A stretch of DNA of 64,000 bases from CAYJPA01 sp964371945 (GTDB taxonomy: Bacteria > Chloroflexota > Chloroflexia > Thermomicrobiales > UBA6265). Within the stretch, counting starts at the first letter, position 1, and every line of letters starts with the position of its first letter. The stretch covers positions 1-64,000 of the forward strand of contig CAYJPA010000020.1 of NCBI GenBank assembly GCA_964371945.1, written 5' to 3'. The position numbers and the translations under genes were made by a program. Under the pieces are notes generated by a model that was not told the DNA's origin, made no database searches, and saw only the letters and a list, made by a program, of their open reading frames with translations. Of this stretch, positions 27,941 through 35,612 are shown in pieces.

Positions 27941-28383
27941 CAGACGACAGCTCGATTGACATTCTCCTAGTTGAGGACAATCCATACGATGTCGAGCTGA
28001 CGACACGCGCGTTCAAAAAGAGCAACATCGCCAACCGCATAGATGTCGTTCGCGACGGCGAAGAAGCTTTGGCGTATCTCTTTCGGACGGGGGTCTATGC
28101 AGGCCGGGGACCTGGGAATCCGAAGTTGGTGCTGCTTGACTTGAAAATTCCAAAGATCAACGGACTCGAGGTGTTGAGGCGCATTCGAGGGGACAGAGAG
28201 CTCCGGACTCTGCTGATCGTGGTACTTACGACCTCTAGAGAAGACACCGACGTTCTGACCAGCTATCAAATCGGCGCTAACAGCTTCATCGTTAAGCCCG
28301 TGGACTTCACGAAATTTGCCGAGGTAGTGGAGCAATTGGGTCTCTATTGGCTCGTGCTCAATCATCCTCCGATAATCGTGTAG
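27937..28383 (+). CDS. Rcp1-like single-domain response regulator
   Basis: The 148-residue protein consists of a receiver domain only, with the loop insertion (TGVYAGRGPGNP) typical of Rcp1-type regulators paired with phytochrome-like kinases. Phospho-acceptor Asp68 in LLDLKIPK, the acidic pair E13-D14, Thr98/Thr99 in LTTS and Lys120 in VKPVDF are all intact. It has no output domain, so it would act by protein interaction or in a phosphorelay. Its ATG overlaps the kinase stop by 4 bp. It is complete although its cognate kinase gene is disrupted, and it ends 14 bp from the convergent SIS-like copy 2. Confidence 0.9.
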   Translation: MTDDSSIDILLVEDNPYDVELTTRAFKKSNIANRIDVVRDGEEALAYLFRTGVYAGRGPGNPKLVLLDLKIPKINGLEVLRRIRGDRELRTLLIVVLTTSREDTDVLTSYQIGANSFIVKPVDFTKFAEVVEQLGLYWLVLNHPPIIV

Positions 28384-28397
28384 GCAAAGATCATCAC

Positions 28398-29114
28398 CTA
28401 GTCGATTTCAAGTTCCCGCAAGGGACCGGTAATCCGCTGCTGGGCCGAGATCAGGCCGACGCCCGCTCTTTTCATCAGATGCCGAAGCACGGTAATCACG
28501 AATTTCCGTCGGTAAGGTTCGGTAACTGGAACCCGAATTGAGAATTGTGCTATGGCCGCGAGGAGGTTCGGCTGATCGGTCGTGATTGCGACCGTTGCAG
28601 TTCTCCTGTGATTTGCACTCTGGAGTGCGGCGCAGAGCAATTCACTGTCGCCCCAAGGATCGCATACGATCAGCAGATCACCGATAGCGCCTTCGCCGAG
28701 CAATTGATCGACCCATTGCTCCCCTTTGAGATTGGTCGATTTCGTCGAGCTGTTTGCGATATTGGAAAGCTGAATACCCTGTTCGTCATACGTGCATCGA
28801 AGACATGAGAGATCAGCCAGACTGACTGCATCGTGGTTGATGTTGACCACGATCACGACCTGGCGTTGCGCTGCCATAGCCGCCGCCATCACGGTGCTGC
28901 CGCTCGCGAAGCCCTCGCTCGATCCGCTCAATTGCCTGAGCATCGCGACGGCCGCCAATGACCGTTCCAGGTCGTCGGTATCAGAGGTCCCGTTTACGTC
29001 CGAATCGGGTCTCTGCAGGTCTTCCTCCGCGGAGTCAAGCGGACCGTCTACAACAGCAAGGCGGGACCCGAGAAGCTCAACATCGGGCGTTGCCGGTTCA
29101 CTGGTTGCGATCAC
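28398..29114 (-). CDS. degenerate SIS-domain (GmhA-like) protein, copy 2
   Basis: The 238-residue paralogue of the protein at 23957-24697. Conserved blocks are EGFASGST, CTYDEQGIQL (CTHDDDGINL in copy 1), IGDLLIVCDPWGDSELLCAALQ, VAITTDQPNLLAA, SIRVPV and the C-terminal PLRELEID. The Ser-Thr-Ser phosphate loop of active SIS enzymes is replaced by DPWGDS. The N-terminal 60 residues are acidic, low in structure and unlike copy 1. No membrane segment or HTH is present. It converges on the response regulator with a 14-bp gap. The pair bracketing a two-component system hints at a shared signalling role; function unknown. Confidence 0.6.
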   Translation of the reverse strand: MIATSEPATPDVELLGSRLAVVDGPLDSAEEDLQRPDSDVNGTSDTDDLERSLAAVAMLRQLSGSSEGFASGSTVMAAAMAAQRQVVIVVNINHDAVSLADLSCLRCTYDEQGIQLSNIANSSTKSTNLKGEQWVDQLLGEGAIGDLLIVCDPWGDSELLCAALQSANHRRTATVAITTDQPNLLAAIAQFSIRVPVTEPYRRKFVITVLRHLMKRAGVGLISAQQRITGPLRELEID

Positions 29115-29429
29115 TGACGTATGCTCCCCGTGATTTGGTAATGAGTGCTTACGTCGCGAATCGACTCGCGTCGATCTGACAACGCTGAAACCAAATCGTC
29201 AGCAATGTATCTTGGCGACAACATCTGACATATCACCATTGATTTGAAAAAACTAGATCACCCCGTCGACAAAGTACTTCTGGCTCACAACAAGCTCTCC
29301 AGAGGGCCGCCAGACCAGGGATTCCGTGGTGCTAAATCTCATGGTCCGGTCGTCTAGATGACTCGACAATCGATCGGCCGCGGGCGACGCGCCGGGGCCC
29401 TGATTGCCTGAGCGTGATTACGTGCCGGG
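29115..29429. other. intergenic region, nothing recognised
   Basis: About 315 bp between the SIS-like copy 2 start and the end of the asparaginase-family gene. There is a short inverted repeat, CGCGA-atcgac-TCGCG, at 29156-29171. No gene, RNA or convincing promoter is seen. Confidence 0.4.
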
Positions 29430-30395
29430 CTAGGACAATGGAACGTGCAAGCGCTGCTCCTCGACGAGCTCACTCATGTCGGTTGTCATGTAGATGTAGG
29501 TCTTGCCCAGAGCAGTCGACGCGGCGGCCGGTTTGCCGAACTTGTCGATCGCGACGATGTTCATCTCGCTGGCATACGGGTCGTCGAGCGCATGCAGGTC
29601 CGTCATAGCGGTTCGCAGCGCATCGTCGAGCGACATTCCAAATCGCAGGAAGGTAACGACGCTGTGGGCCGTCAGGCAGCGCTGTGCCATTTCGCCCCGG
29701 CCCGTGCAGGCCGCCGCTCCCCATCGATTGTCCGCGTAGTTTCCCGCTCCAATGATCGGTGAGTCGCCAAGCCTGCCAGGATACTTCCATGCCCATCCTG
29801 AGGTACTGACACCGCAGGCGATATCTCCGTTGTCATCGCGGGCGATGAAGTTGACGGTGCCGTGCGGCGGCTCCGCGAGCTCCGGATCGCTCGTCAAGTC
29901 CCCAACCATCTCGCGAATACGCGCGGCGTAAGCAACGTCGCGGTTTTCGCCACTCAGCCTTTCCTTCCAGATCTCTTTGGCTTCGGCGGTCAGGAGATCG
30001 GTGGCGGCGAGTCCCATTTCGGCCGCGAATCGATCTGCTCCTCCGCCGGCGATCAGCACGTGCGGGAGCTCTTCCATCACTCGCCGCGCCGCTTCGATCG
30101 CATCCTGGTGGGTCGTCAAAGCACCCACCGCACCGGCGCGCAGTCCACGACCGTCCATGATGCTGGCATCGAGCTCGACGACTCCGAGAAGATTCGGTAG
30201 ACCCGAAAAACCAACACTATGGTCGTCTGGGTTGGCTTCGACCGGCTTGATTCCGGCCACCACGGCGTCGAGCGCTGTGCCACCTCCCCTCAGGATGCCT
30301 ACTGCCTGCTTGATTCCAACATCGCCATTCGAGCTCGCGACCACAATTCCAGCCAACCCACACTCCCCATCAATTCGATACCTCCGCGAGAGCAC
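29430..30395 (-). CDS. Ntn-hydrolase asparaginase / isoaspartyl peptidase family
   Basis: The 321-residue protein matches glycosylasparaginase-like N-terminal nucleophile hydrolases. The predicted autocleavage site is HGT with Thr180 as nucleophile, followed by VNFIARDDNGDIACGVSTSGWAWKYPGRLGDSP as in the family (family form: STxG, PGRVGDSP). Substrate-side motifs GAGNYAD and CTGRGEM are present. It would hydrolyse N4-glycosylated asparagine, asparagine or beta-aspartyl peptides. The start at 30395 overlaps the next gene by 26 bp; a GTG at 30347 is an alternative and would leave a gap. The adjacent gene is an AIR-synthase-like protein; no functional link is known to me. Confidence 0.82.
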   Translation of the reverse strand: MLSRRYRIDGECGLAGIVVASSNGDVGIKQAVGILRGGGTALDAVVAGIKPVEANPDDHSVGFSGLPNLLGVVELDASIMDGRGLRAGAVGALTTHQDAIEAARRVMEELPHVLIAGGGADRFAAEMGLAATDLLTAEAKEIWKERLSGENRDVAYAARIREMVGDLTSDPELAEPPHGTVNFIARDDNGDIACGVSTSGWAWKYPGRLGDSPIIGAGNYADNRWGAAACTGRGEMAQRCLTAHSVVTFLRFGMSLDDALRTAMTDLHALDDPYASEMNIVAIDKFGKPAAASTALGKTYIYMTTDMSELVEEQRLHVPLS

Positions 30396-31404
30396 GCGCT
30401 ACCTCATCCGTGTTGAAGACAGGCAGCTCGGACTCGTGGGAGTCGTTTCGCAATATGAAGCCGCGATCGCGTGGAGTGATCTTGCCAATCCAGGCGAACG
30501 GTATGTCGTTCTCGATACACGCTTGCTCGACGACGCTCATTTCCGACGGGGGAACGGATGCGAGCAGACTGCCCGATGCCAGCATTCCAAGCGGATCGAG
30601 TCCAAGCACAGACGCAAAAAGCGCGGTTTCAGGCATGACCGGGACGGCCGACCGTCCAATGATCGCACTCTCGCCTGCCGCGGTTGCAAGCTCTCGCACC
30701 CCGGTCGCCAGTCCGCCCTCGGTCGGATCGTGGAGAGCGTTGACCACACCCGTCTTGAGCAGCGCCTTCGCATCATAACGAACGGAGATGCTTGGATCGT
30801 CGAGGAAACCGGCGGCGCGATCCAAAACCGACGCATCGATGGATTTGCTGAGCTCAGCGCGCATCTCCATTGCGAGGAGCGCGGTGCCCTCGATCGCGAT
30901 CGGTCTCGACAGCAAGATTCGATCCCCGGGTCGCGCGCCGCCGGGCCTCAGCAACTTCTCAGGCTGAACAGTACCCAGCAAATGCCCGACAAGGATCATG
31001 CGATCGAGTCCGGACATCACTTCGGTGTGCCCGCCGATGAGGGTGATCCCCCGGCTTTCGCACGCGATCTGCAGGTCATCAAAAAGCGTTCGGACATGCT
31101 CTTCAGTTGTCAACCCGGCCGGCAGTAACGCGGTCACGAGCATCCAGCGAGGGATCGCGCCGAGGCAAGCAAGATCGTTTGCGTTCACGTTGACGAGATA
31201 ATGCGGAGCCCGTTCCTTTGCAAATGTGATCGGGTCGGTCTTGACCACGACAAGATCGCCACCGGCGTCGACCGCGGCGGCGTCCATGCCGACTCCCGGC
31301 CCGACGATCACGGACGGATCAGTGATTGGATGCTTTCCAAGGAGCTCCCCGAGGAGCTCGCCCGGCAGTTTCCCGATGCCAATTGCCTGAAAGGACACGA
31401 TCAA
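30370..31404 (-). CDS. AIR synthase-related (HypE/PurM-like) protein
   Basis: The 344-residue protein has the two-domain ATP-binding fold of PurM, SelD, ThiL and HypE. The N-terminal region has GPGVGMDAAAVDAGG and KTDPITF. The second strand pair NVNANDLACLGAIPRWML and the GGHTEVM motif match the HypE-like branch closely. The C-terminal domain has DPTEGGLATGVREL. HypE makes the cyano ligand donor for NiFe hydrogenase, but no hyp genes are near, so this is more likely one of the many AIR-synthase-related proteins without an assigned substrate. The gene precedes the Ntn hydrolase and follows xseB by 7 bp, so it belongs to the same minus-strand run. Confidence 0.75.
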   Translation of the reverse strand: MIVSFQAIGIGKLPGELLGELLGKHPITDPSVIVGPGVGMDAAAVDAGGDLVVVKTDPITFAKERAPHYLVNVNANDLACLGAIPRWMLVTALLPAGLTTEEHVRTLFDDLQIACESRGITLIGGHTEVMSGLDRMILVGHLLGTVQPEKLLRPGGARPGDRILLSRPIAIEGTALLAMEMRAELSKSIDASVLDRAAGFLDDPSISVRYDAKALLKTGVVNALHDPTEGGLATGVRELATAAGESAIIGRSAVPVMPETALFASVLGLDPLGMLASGSLLASVPPSEMSVVEQACIENDIPFAWIGKITPRDRGFILRNDSHESELPVFNTDEVARALAEVSN

Positions 31405-31411
31405 CCTCGCG

Positions 31412-31693
31412 TTACTCGCCGTTTAGTTCGCCGCCATCGGTTTCGGACAAGTTGCCGGCATCGGCATCAAGTCGACTGATACGCAATTCGGCTTCATCCA
31501 GCAACTGCTCGCACCTTCGGGCAAGGAGAGTACCTAGCTCGAAGCATCGTACACTGTCGTCCAATCGAAGTTGCCCGGCCTCCAGTTGGCCGACGACCTC
31601 GCGCAAAGCAGCGAGCGTCTCTTCAAACGGGCCCTCGTGCGCGGCGGCGGCCCACTGGTCGTAAGAGAGCGCGGCCAGATTAGCGTGCCTCAT
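31412..31693 (-). CDS. xseB: exodeoxyribonuclease VII small subunit
   Basis: The 93-residue small subunit; several copies assemble with XseA to degrade single-stranded DNA. The core FEETLAALREVVGQLEAGQL followed by LDDSVRCFELGTLLARRCEQLLDEAELRI is the family signature helical hairpin. The ATG at 31693 is chosen because it lies at the end of xseA (14-bp overlap) and the family homology starts soon after; a longer frame up to 31801 only runs through xseA in another frame. An acidic tail of about 15 residues follows the fold. Confidence 0.88.
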   Translation of the reverse strand: MRHANLAALSYDQWAAAAHEGPFEETLAALREVVGQLEAGQLRLDDSVRCFELGTLLARRCEQLLDEAELRISRLDADAGNLSETDGGELNGE

Positions 31694-32981
31694 TGTGCCT
31701 GACTCCTCGAATCTCGTCCACGCGATCGACTGTCGCTCTGATCTCACCACTCTCGAGATAAGCGATGAGAGATCTGCCGGTGCTCGTGTCGCCAACATCA
31801 AGTATTAGCGAACCGGTAAGAGCGTCCGCCAAAACGGCGTATCCTCGACCAAGTACACGTCCCGGACTCAACGCTTCGAGCACCGCGGACTGGATCGACA
31901 CTTCCAAACGCTTATGGGCCGCGCCCTGTGCGATGAGCGACCGAAGCCGCGCGGTATCTCGTTGGATGATGGATCGCAGTGGGTCCATGGTCGATCGACA
32001 CGCAAACTCCACAATACTGGCGAGCCGCGCGACTTCGTCCCGATACCTCCGCACGAGAAGTTGCGGGGCATGGCGTTCCAATGCCTGCTCATGTCCGGCG
32101 AGATCTGATTGAGCGTTCCGCATGACGGACTGCATTCTCGTCGTGGTGCTTCTGTCCAGGCCCCGAACTAACTCGAATAGTGTCTCGATTGATGGGGCAA
32201 CAAGCTCCGCCGCGGCCGACGGAGTCGCCGCTCGAACGTCCGCGACAAGATCGATAATGGTCCAATCCGTTTCATGACCGACCGCGCTGATCACCGGAAC
32301 GCGACACGCAAAGACTGCCCTTGCGACTCGTTCATCGTTGAATCCGGCGAGATCTTCAGCGGAACCACCGCCGCGCCCAACGATGATCACTTCTGCTCGT
32401 CCGTCCCGCTGGAGGAGATCGAGCGCCGCCACGATTCCGGTTGACGCGCTCTCTCCCTGAACCGGAGAAGGCGAAAGTATGAGATGGGCCAGTGGGTATC
32501 TACGGCGAAGGACAGTCTGGATGTCGTGCCAGACCGCGCCCTCTGCCGAGGTGACAACGCCAATCACACACGGCAAGGCCGGCAATGGGCGCTTCCGCGA
32601 CTCGTCGAAAAGTCCTTCCGCATCGAGCTTTTGGCGAAGCTGCTCAAACAGGAGTGCCTGTAAACCTTTGCCCGCGTGTTCCACCACGTCGACATAAAGC
32701 TGATAGACGCCGCTTTTCTCGTATGTTGAAACCCTGCCGTGGGCCGCAATCTGATCACCGAGCTGTGGCAGAAATCGTTGATGCTGTGCCGGCCCTTTGA
32801 ACAAAACGCTTTTGATCTGACTGTCGGCGTCGCGCAACGTAAAGTAAATATGCCCGGCGCGCGAAACGAACATCTCCGACACTTCGCCTTCGACCCAGAC
32901 GTCACTCAGTAAGTCGTCGGTTTCGAAGAGTTGGCGAATGTACGCGGAAAGAATGCTGACAGGGACGACTCGCGTCGTCAC
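31680..32981 (-). CDS. xseA: exodeoxyribonuclease VII large subunit
   Basis: The 433-residue catalytic subunit. An N-terminal OB fold (about 5-100, with WVEGEVSEMFVSRAGHIYFTL) binds single-stranded DNA. The catalytic domain shows VGVVTSAEGAVWHDI, the GRGGGSAEDLAGFND loop and SAVGHETDWTIIDLVADVRAATPSAAAEL, all typical. The C-terminal region is helical. With XseB it processes ssDNA during repair and recombination. Overlaps accB by 4 bp at its start and xseB by 14 bp at its end, so the three are coupled in one operon. Confidence 0.95.
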   Translation of the reverse strand: MTTRVVPVSILSAYIRQLFETDDLLSDVWVEGEVSEMFVSRAGHIYFTLRDADSQIKSVLFKGPAQHQRFLPQLGDQIAAHGRVSTYEKSGVYQLYVDVVEHAGKGLQALLFEQLRQKLDAEGLFDESRKRPLPALPCVIGVVTSAEGAVWHDIQTVLRRRYPLAHLILSPSPVQGESASTGIVAALDLLQRDGRAEVIIVGRGGGSAEDLAGFNDERVARAVFACRVPVISAVGHETDWTIIDLVADVRAATPSAAAELVAPSIETLFELVRGLDRSTTTRMQSVMRNAQSDLAGHEQALERHAPQLLVRRYRDEVARLASIVEFACRSTMDPLRSIIQRDTARLRSLIAQGAAHKRLEVSIQSAVLEALSPGRVLGRGYAVLADALTGSLILDVGDTSTGRSLIAYLESGEIRATVDRVDEIRGVRHNEAR

Positions 32982-33454
32982 TCGTCGCCCTCCTCGGCCG
33001 CGATTCGCAAGAGCGGTGAGCCGTATTCGACGGCCTGAGAATTTGCGGCCAGAATCTCGACCACGATGCCACCGCGCTCGGCCGGAATCTCGTTCATGAT
33101 CTTCATCGCTTCGATGATACCGATGATCTGGCCGGGCTCAATGCGTTCACCGATATGGACGAACTGCGGTTCTCCAGGCGCCGGCGAGGTGTAGTAGGTG
33201 CCGATCATCGGCGCGGTGATCACGAACCCGTGGTCGTAATCGATCTCGATCGACGGCTCGGCCGCGACCAAATCATCCGCGGGGCTCCTTGTCACTGAAA
33301 CCTTGCGGGAGTTTCCTGATTGCAGTCGAATAGAGATATCGCCCACGCCGACATCGATTTTCGAGAGTCCATTGATCTGCATGATGTCGGCCAGCGCCCG
33401 CACGGCGGCCGTGACATCGCTGAGTTGGCGATCGGTTTGTTCGTTACTGGTCAT
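32978..33454 (-). CDS. accB: acetyl-CoA carboxylase biotin carboxyl carrier protein
   Basis: The 158-residue biotin carrier. The C-terminal biotinyl domain has the lysine site EAMKIMNEI (about residue 118) and PMIGTYYTSPAPGEPQFV, typical of AccB. The N-terminal helix (LADIMQINGLSKIDVGVGD) is the usual AccB dimerisation region, followed by a linker. It carries carboxybiotin to malonyl-CoA synthesis. It sits between efp and xseA, as in Bacillus, but the accC gene that normally follows is absent here. Confidence 0.93.
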   Translation of the reverse strand: MTSNEQTDRQLSDVTAAVRALADIMQINGLSKIDVGVGDISIRLQSGNSRKVSVTRSPADDLVAAEPSIEIDYDHGFVITAPMIGTYYTSPAPGEPQFVHIGERIEPGQIIGIIEAMKIMNEIPAERGGIVVEILAANSQAVEYGSPLLRIAAEEGDE

Positions 33455-33480
33455 TGCGACGCCTTGCCGCCCACGTGGGC

Positions 33481-34041
33481 TTAGTTCACGCGCTCCACGT
33501 ATTCCCCGGAGCGAGTGTCGACCTTCAACATATCGCCAACATTGATAAAGAGTGGCACTGATACAACCAAACCGGTCTCCAGCTTTGCGGGCTTGGTACC
33601 GCCGCTCGCCGTGTCGCCTTTCAGCCCCGGATCCGTCTCCGCAACCCGGAGCTGAACCGATGTGGGCAATTCGAGATCGATCGGCTCATCTTCATAGGTC
33701 AGCAAGTCGACCGTTTCGTTCTCTTTGATGTACTTCATCGTTTCGCCGACGTTCGACTCATCGAGCGCGATTTGGTCGAAGGAGTCTGTATCCATGAAAT
33801 GATATTGATCGCCATCCGCATAGAGGTATTGAACATGCTTTCGCTCGAGGCGAACCGCCGGCCAGCGCGAGCCGGCTTGCACGCTGTGCTGAGTGATTGA
33901 ACCAGTTCGCAGATCGCGCAACGTCATGCGAACTTGAGCGGAGCCACGACCCTGCTTGTTATGGGCAAACTCGATCACTTTGACCAAGCGGCCGTCAAAC
34001 TCCATCGTCGCGCCTTTGCGAAGATCGCCCGTATCAATCAT
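33481..34041 (-). CDS. efp: translation elongation factor P
   Basis: Three-domain tRNA mimic of 186 residues that relieves ribosome stalling at polyproline. Domain I carries the loop inserted at the peptidyl-transferase centre; here it is HNKQGRGSAQ, with Arg32 at the tip and Gln30 where Pro is usual. C-terminal OB domains contain YEDEPIDLELP and the LKGDTASGGTKPAKLETG segment, which matches the EF-P signature. No lysine-modification gene (epmA, epmB) or earP lies nearby. It is followed by accB after 26 bp and preceded by a proline peptidase gene, a common neighbourhood. Confidence 0.95.
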   Translation of the reverse strand: MIDTGDLRKGATMEFDGRLVKVIEFAHNKQGRGSAQVRMTLRDLRTGSITQHSVQAGSRWPAVRLERKHVQYLYADGDQYHFMDTDSFDQIALDESNVGETMKYIKENETVDLLTYEDEPIDLELPTSVQLRVAETDPGLKGDTASGGTKPAKLETGLVVSVPLFINVGDMLKVDTRSGEYVERVN

Positions 34042-34056
34042 TCTCGAAAACTCCCA

Positions 34057-35151
34057 TCAAGCGTCCCAACCCGCGTGCTTCTCCGCCCCGGTCAACACCC
34101 TGCAACCCTGCTCAGTGACGAGAACGACATCTTCGATTCGAACGCCGCCCCATGCTGGAATGTAGATCCCGGGCTCCACCGTGACAACGTGACCCGGCTG
34201 CAGTACCTCGTCCGAGGCAATCGAGAGACTCGGCGCCTCATGAATACGCAATCCCACTCTATGTCCGAGCGAATGAACGAGGTAGTCGCCAAAACCGGCG
34301 CTTGTGATGATGTCGCGCGCGAGCTGATCCACGTCCTTGGCGCGAACACCAGCGGAGATCGCTTTTGTCGCCTCCGCGTTCGCACGGTACACGACATTGT
34401 AAACCTCGCGCAGCCGTTCTGGAGCTTCACCAAACCAGAGCGTTCGCGTGAGATCGCCACAATAGCCGTTCGAGGCCACTCCCATATCGATCACGATCGG
34501 CTCCCCGACCTGAAACGGCCGATTCGTCGCGGCATGGTGCGGGTGGGCGGAATGCGGTCCACCGCCGACGCCTGGAGAGAATGCGACCGTGCCGGATGTC
34601 GTTTCGCGCGTCAGTCGCTCGATCTGCCAAACAACGTGCTTTTCGGTGATACCCGGTTCGAGCGCGGCGGCAACCTTCGCGAACACGTCGTCGGTCAGCC
34701 GGATCGCCTCTTCCAAATGAGCGATCTCAGCGTCGGTCTTGACGGCACGAAGATGGTCGATGCTTCCGGCGAGTGGCGTCCAGGTGAGTGAGGGCTGCTC
34801 GCTTCGCATGGCTTCAAGTGATGCGACTGGCAGCGCACGATCTTCAAATCCGATCTTCGTCCAGCCGATCTCCTTGGCGAGCCCGGCAATGAAAGGCTCC
34901 CAAGGTCGCTTCCAAGGCTCGACTTCTACCCCGTCGGCCTCTGAAGCTGCCCAATCGGTGTTGTTGGGACTGGCAAAGAGCCGTGCCGAGTCGCGCCCGA
35001 TCAGCAGAACGCCGGATGATTCATCCGGTGCGTGATCGTCAGCGGTGTAGCCGGACGCATAGCGGCGGTTCGTTGCGCCGGAGATCAACATCCCATCGAG
35101 ATTGCGATCATCGAGGATCGCCCTGAGTTTGGCGATGACGAGGTCGCTCAT
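34057..35151 (-). CDS. pepP: M24B Xaa-Pro aminopeptidase
   Basis: Creatinase-fold metallopeptidase of 364 residues, removing the residue before an N-terminal-side proline. The N-terminal domain covers about 1-130. The pita-bread catalytic domain carries the dinuclear-metal ligands in order: DMGVASNGYCGDLTRT (two Asp), HSLGHRVGLRIHE (His), TVEPGIYI (Glu) and RIEDVVLVT (Glu). All are intact. There is no signal peptide, so it is cytoplasmic. It overlaps aroQ by 4 bp and precedes efp by 15 bp, the conserved aroQ-pepP-efp order. Could equally be named pepQ/papA-like; the exact subfamily is unresolved. Confidence 0.9.
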   Translation of the reverse strand: MSDLVIAKLRAILDDRNLDGMLISGATNRRYASGYTADDHAPDESSGVLLIGRDSARLFASPNNTDWAASEADGVEVEPWKRPWEPFIAGLAKEIGWTKIGFEDRALPVASLEAMRSEQPSLTWTPLAGSIDHLRAVKTDAEIAHLEEAIRLTDDVFAKVAAALEPGITEKHVVWQIERLTRETTSGTVAFSPGVGGGPHSAHPHHAATNRPFQVGEPIVIDMGVASNGYCGDLTRTLWFGEAPERLREVYNVVYRANAEATKAISAGVRAKDVDQLARDIITSAGFGDYLVHSLGHRVGLRIHEAPSLSIASDEVLQPGHVVTVEPGIYIPAWGGVRIEDVVLVTEQGCRVLTGAEKHAGWDA

Positions 35152-35612
35152 CGAGCAAGCTGCTTGCCGTCAAGCCGCTTGACAAGGTAATCGAGCGCCA
35201 GGAGATATCCATCCGCGCCGAAACCAGCGATCTGACCGACCGCGATTGGTGCGATCACCGAATGATGACGGAACTCCTCGCGGGTATGGATGTTCGTCAG
35301 GTGAACCTCGACGACCGGACGATTCGTCGCGGCCAACGCGTCACGAAGGGCGATGCTGTAATGGGTGAGGCCGCCGGGGTTGATGATGATCCCAAAAGCA
35401 GTCCGACCCGACTCCTGGATCAAATCGATCAGCCCGCCCTCGTGATTCGACTGAAACGCCTGGATGGCGACCGGCGGATCCACCGCTGATCCCGCGTCGG
35501 CAACCGCTCGCTCGATATCAGGCAGCGTCGTGTGACCGTAAAGCTCCGGCTCACGGGCTCCCAGCAGGTTAATATTCGGTCCGTTCAACAGGAGTATCCG
35601 CCGGTCGATCAT
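35148..35612 (-). CDS. aroQ: type II 3-dehydroquinate dehydratase
   Basis: Dodecameric shikimate-pathway enzyme of 154 residues. Diagnostic motifs: LLNGPNINLLGAREPELYG at the N-terminus (with the catalytic Tyr), FQSNHEGGLID, INPGGLTHYSIALRDAL and EVHLTNIHTREEFRHHSV with the catalytic His region, then IAGFGADGYLLAL. All residues expected for catalysis are present. It is the first gene of the run aroQ-pepP-efp-accB-xseA-xseB and abuts the preceding hypothetical gene with no gap, so it may be transcribed with it. Confidence 0.95.
   Translation of the reverse strand: MIDRRILLLNGPNINLLGAREPELYGHTTLPDIERAVADAGSAVDPPVAIQAFQSNHEGGLIDLIQESGRTAFGIIINPGGLTHYSIALRDALAATNRPVVEVHLTNIHTREEFRHHSVIAPIAVGQIAGFGADGYLLALDYLVKRLDGKQLAR

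Noticed and set aside
29977..31128. Plus-strand open frame of 383 codons
   Set aside because: Overlaps two solid minus-strand genes in full and shows no family features.
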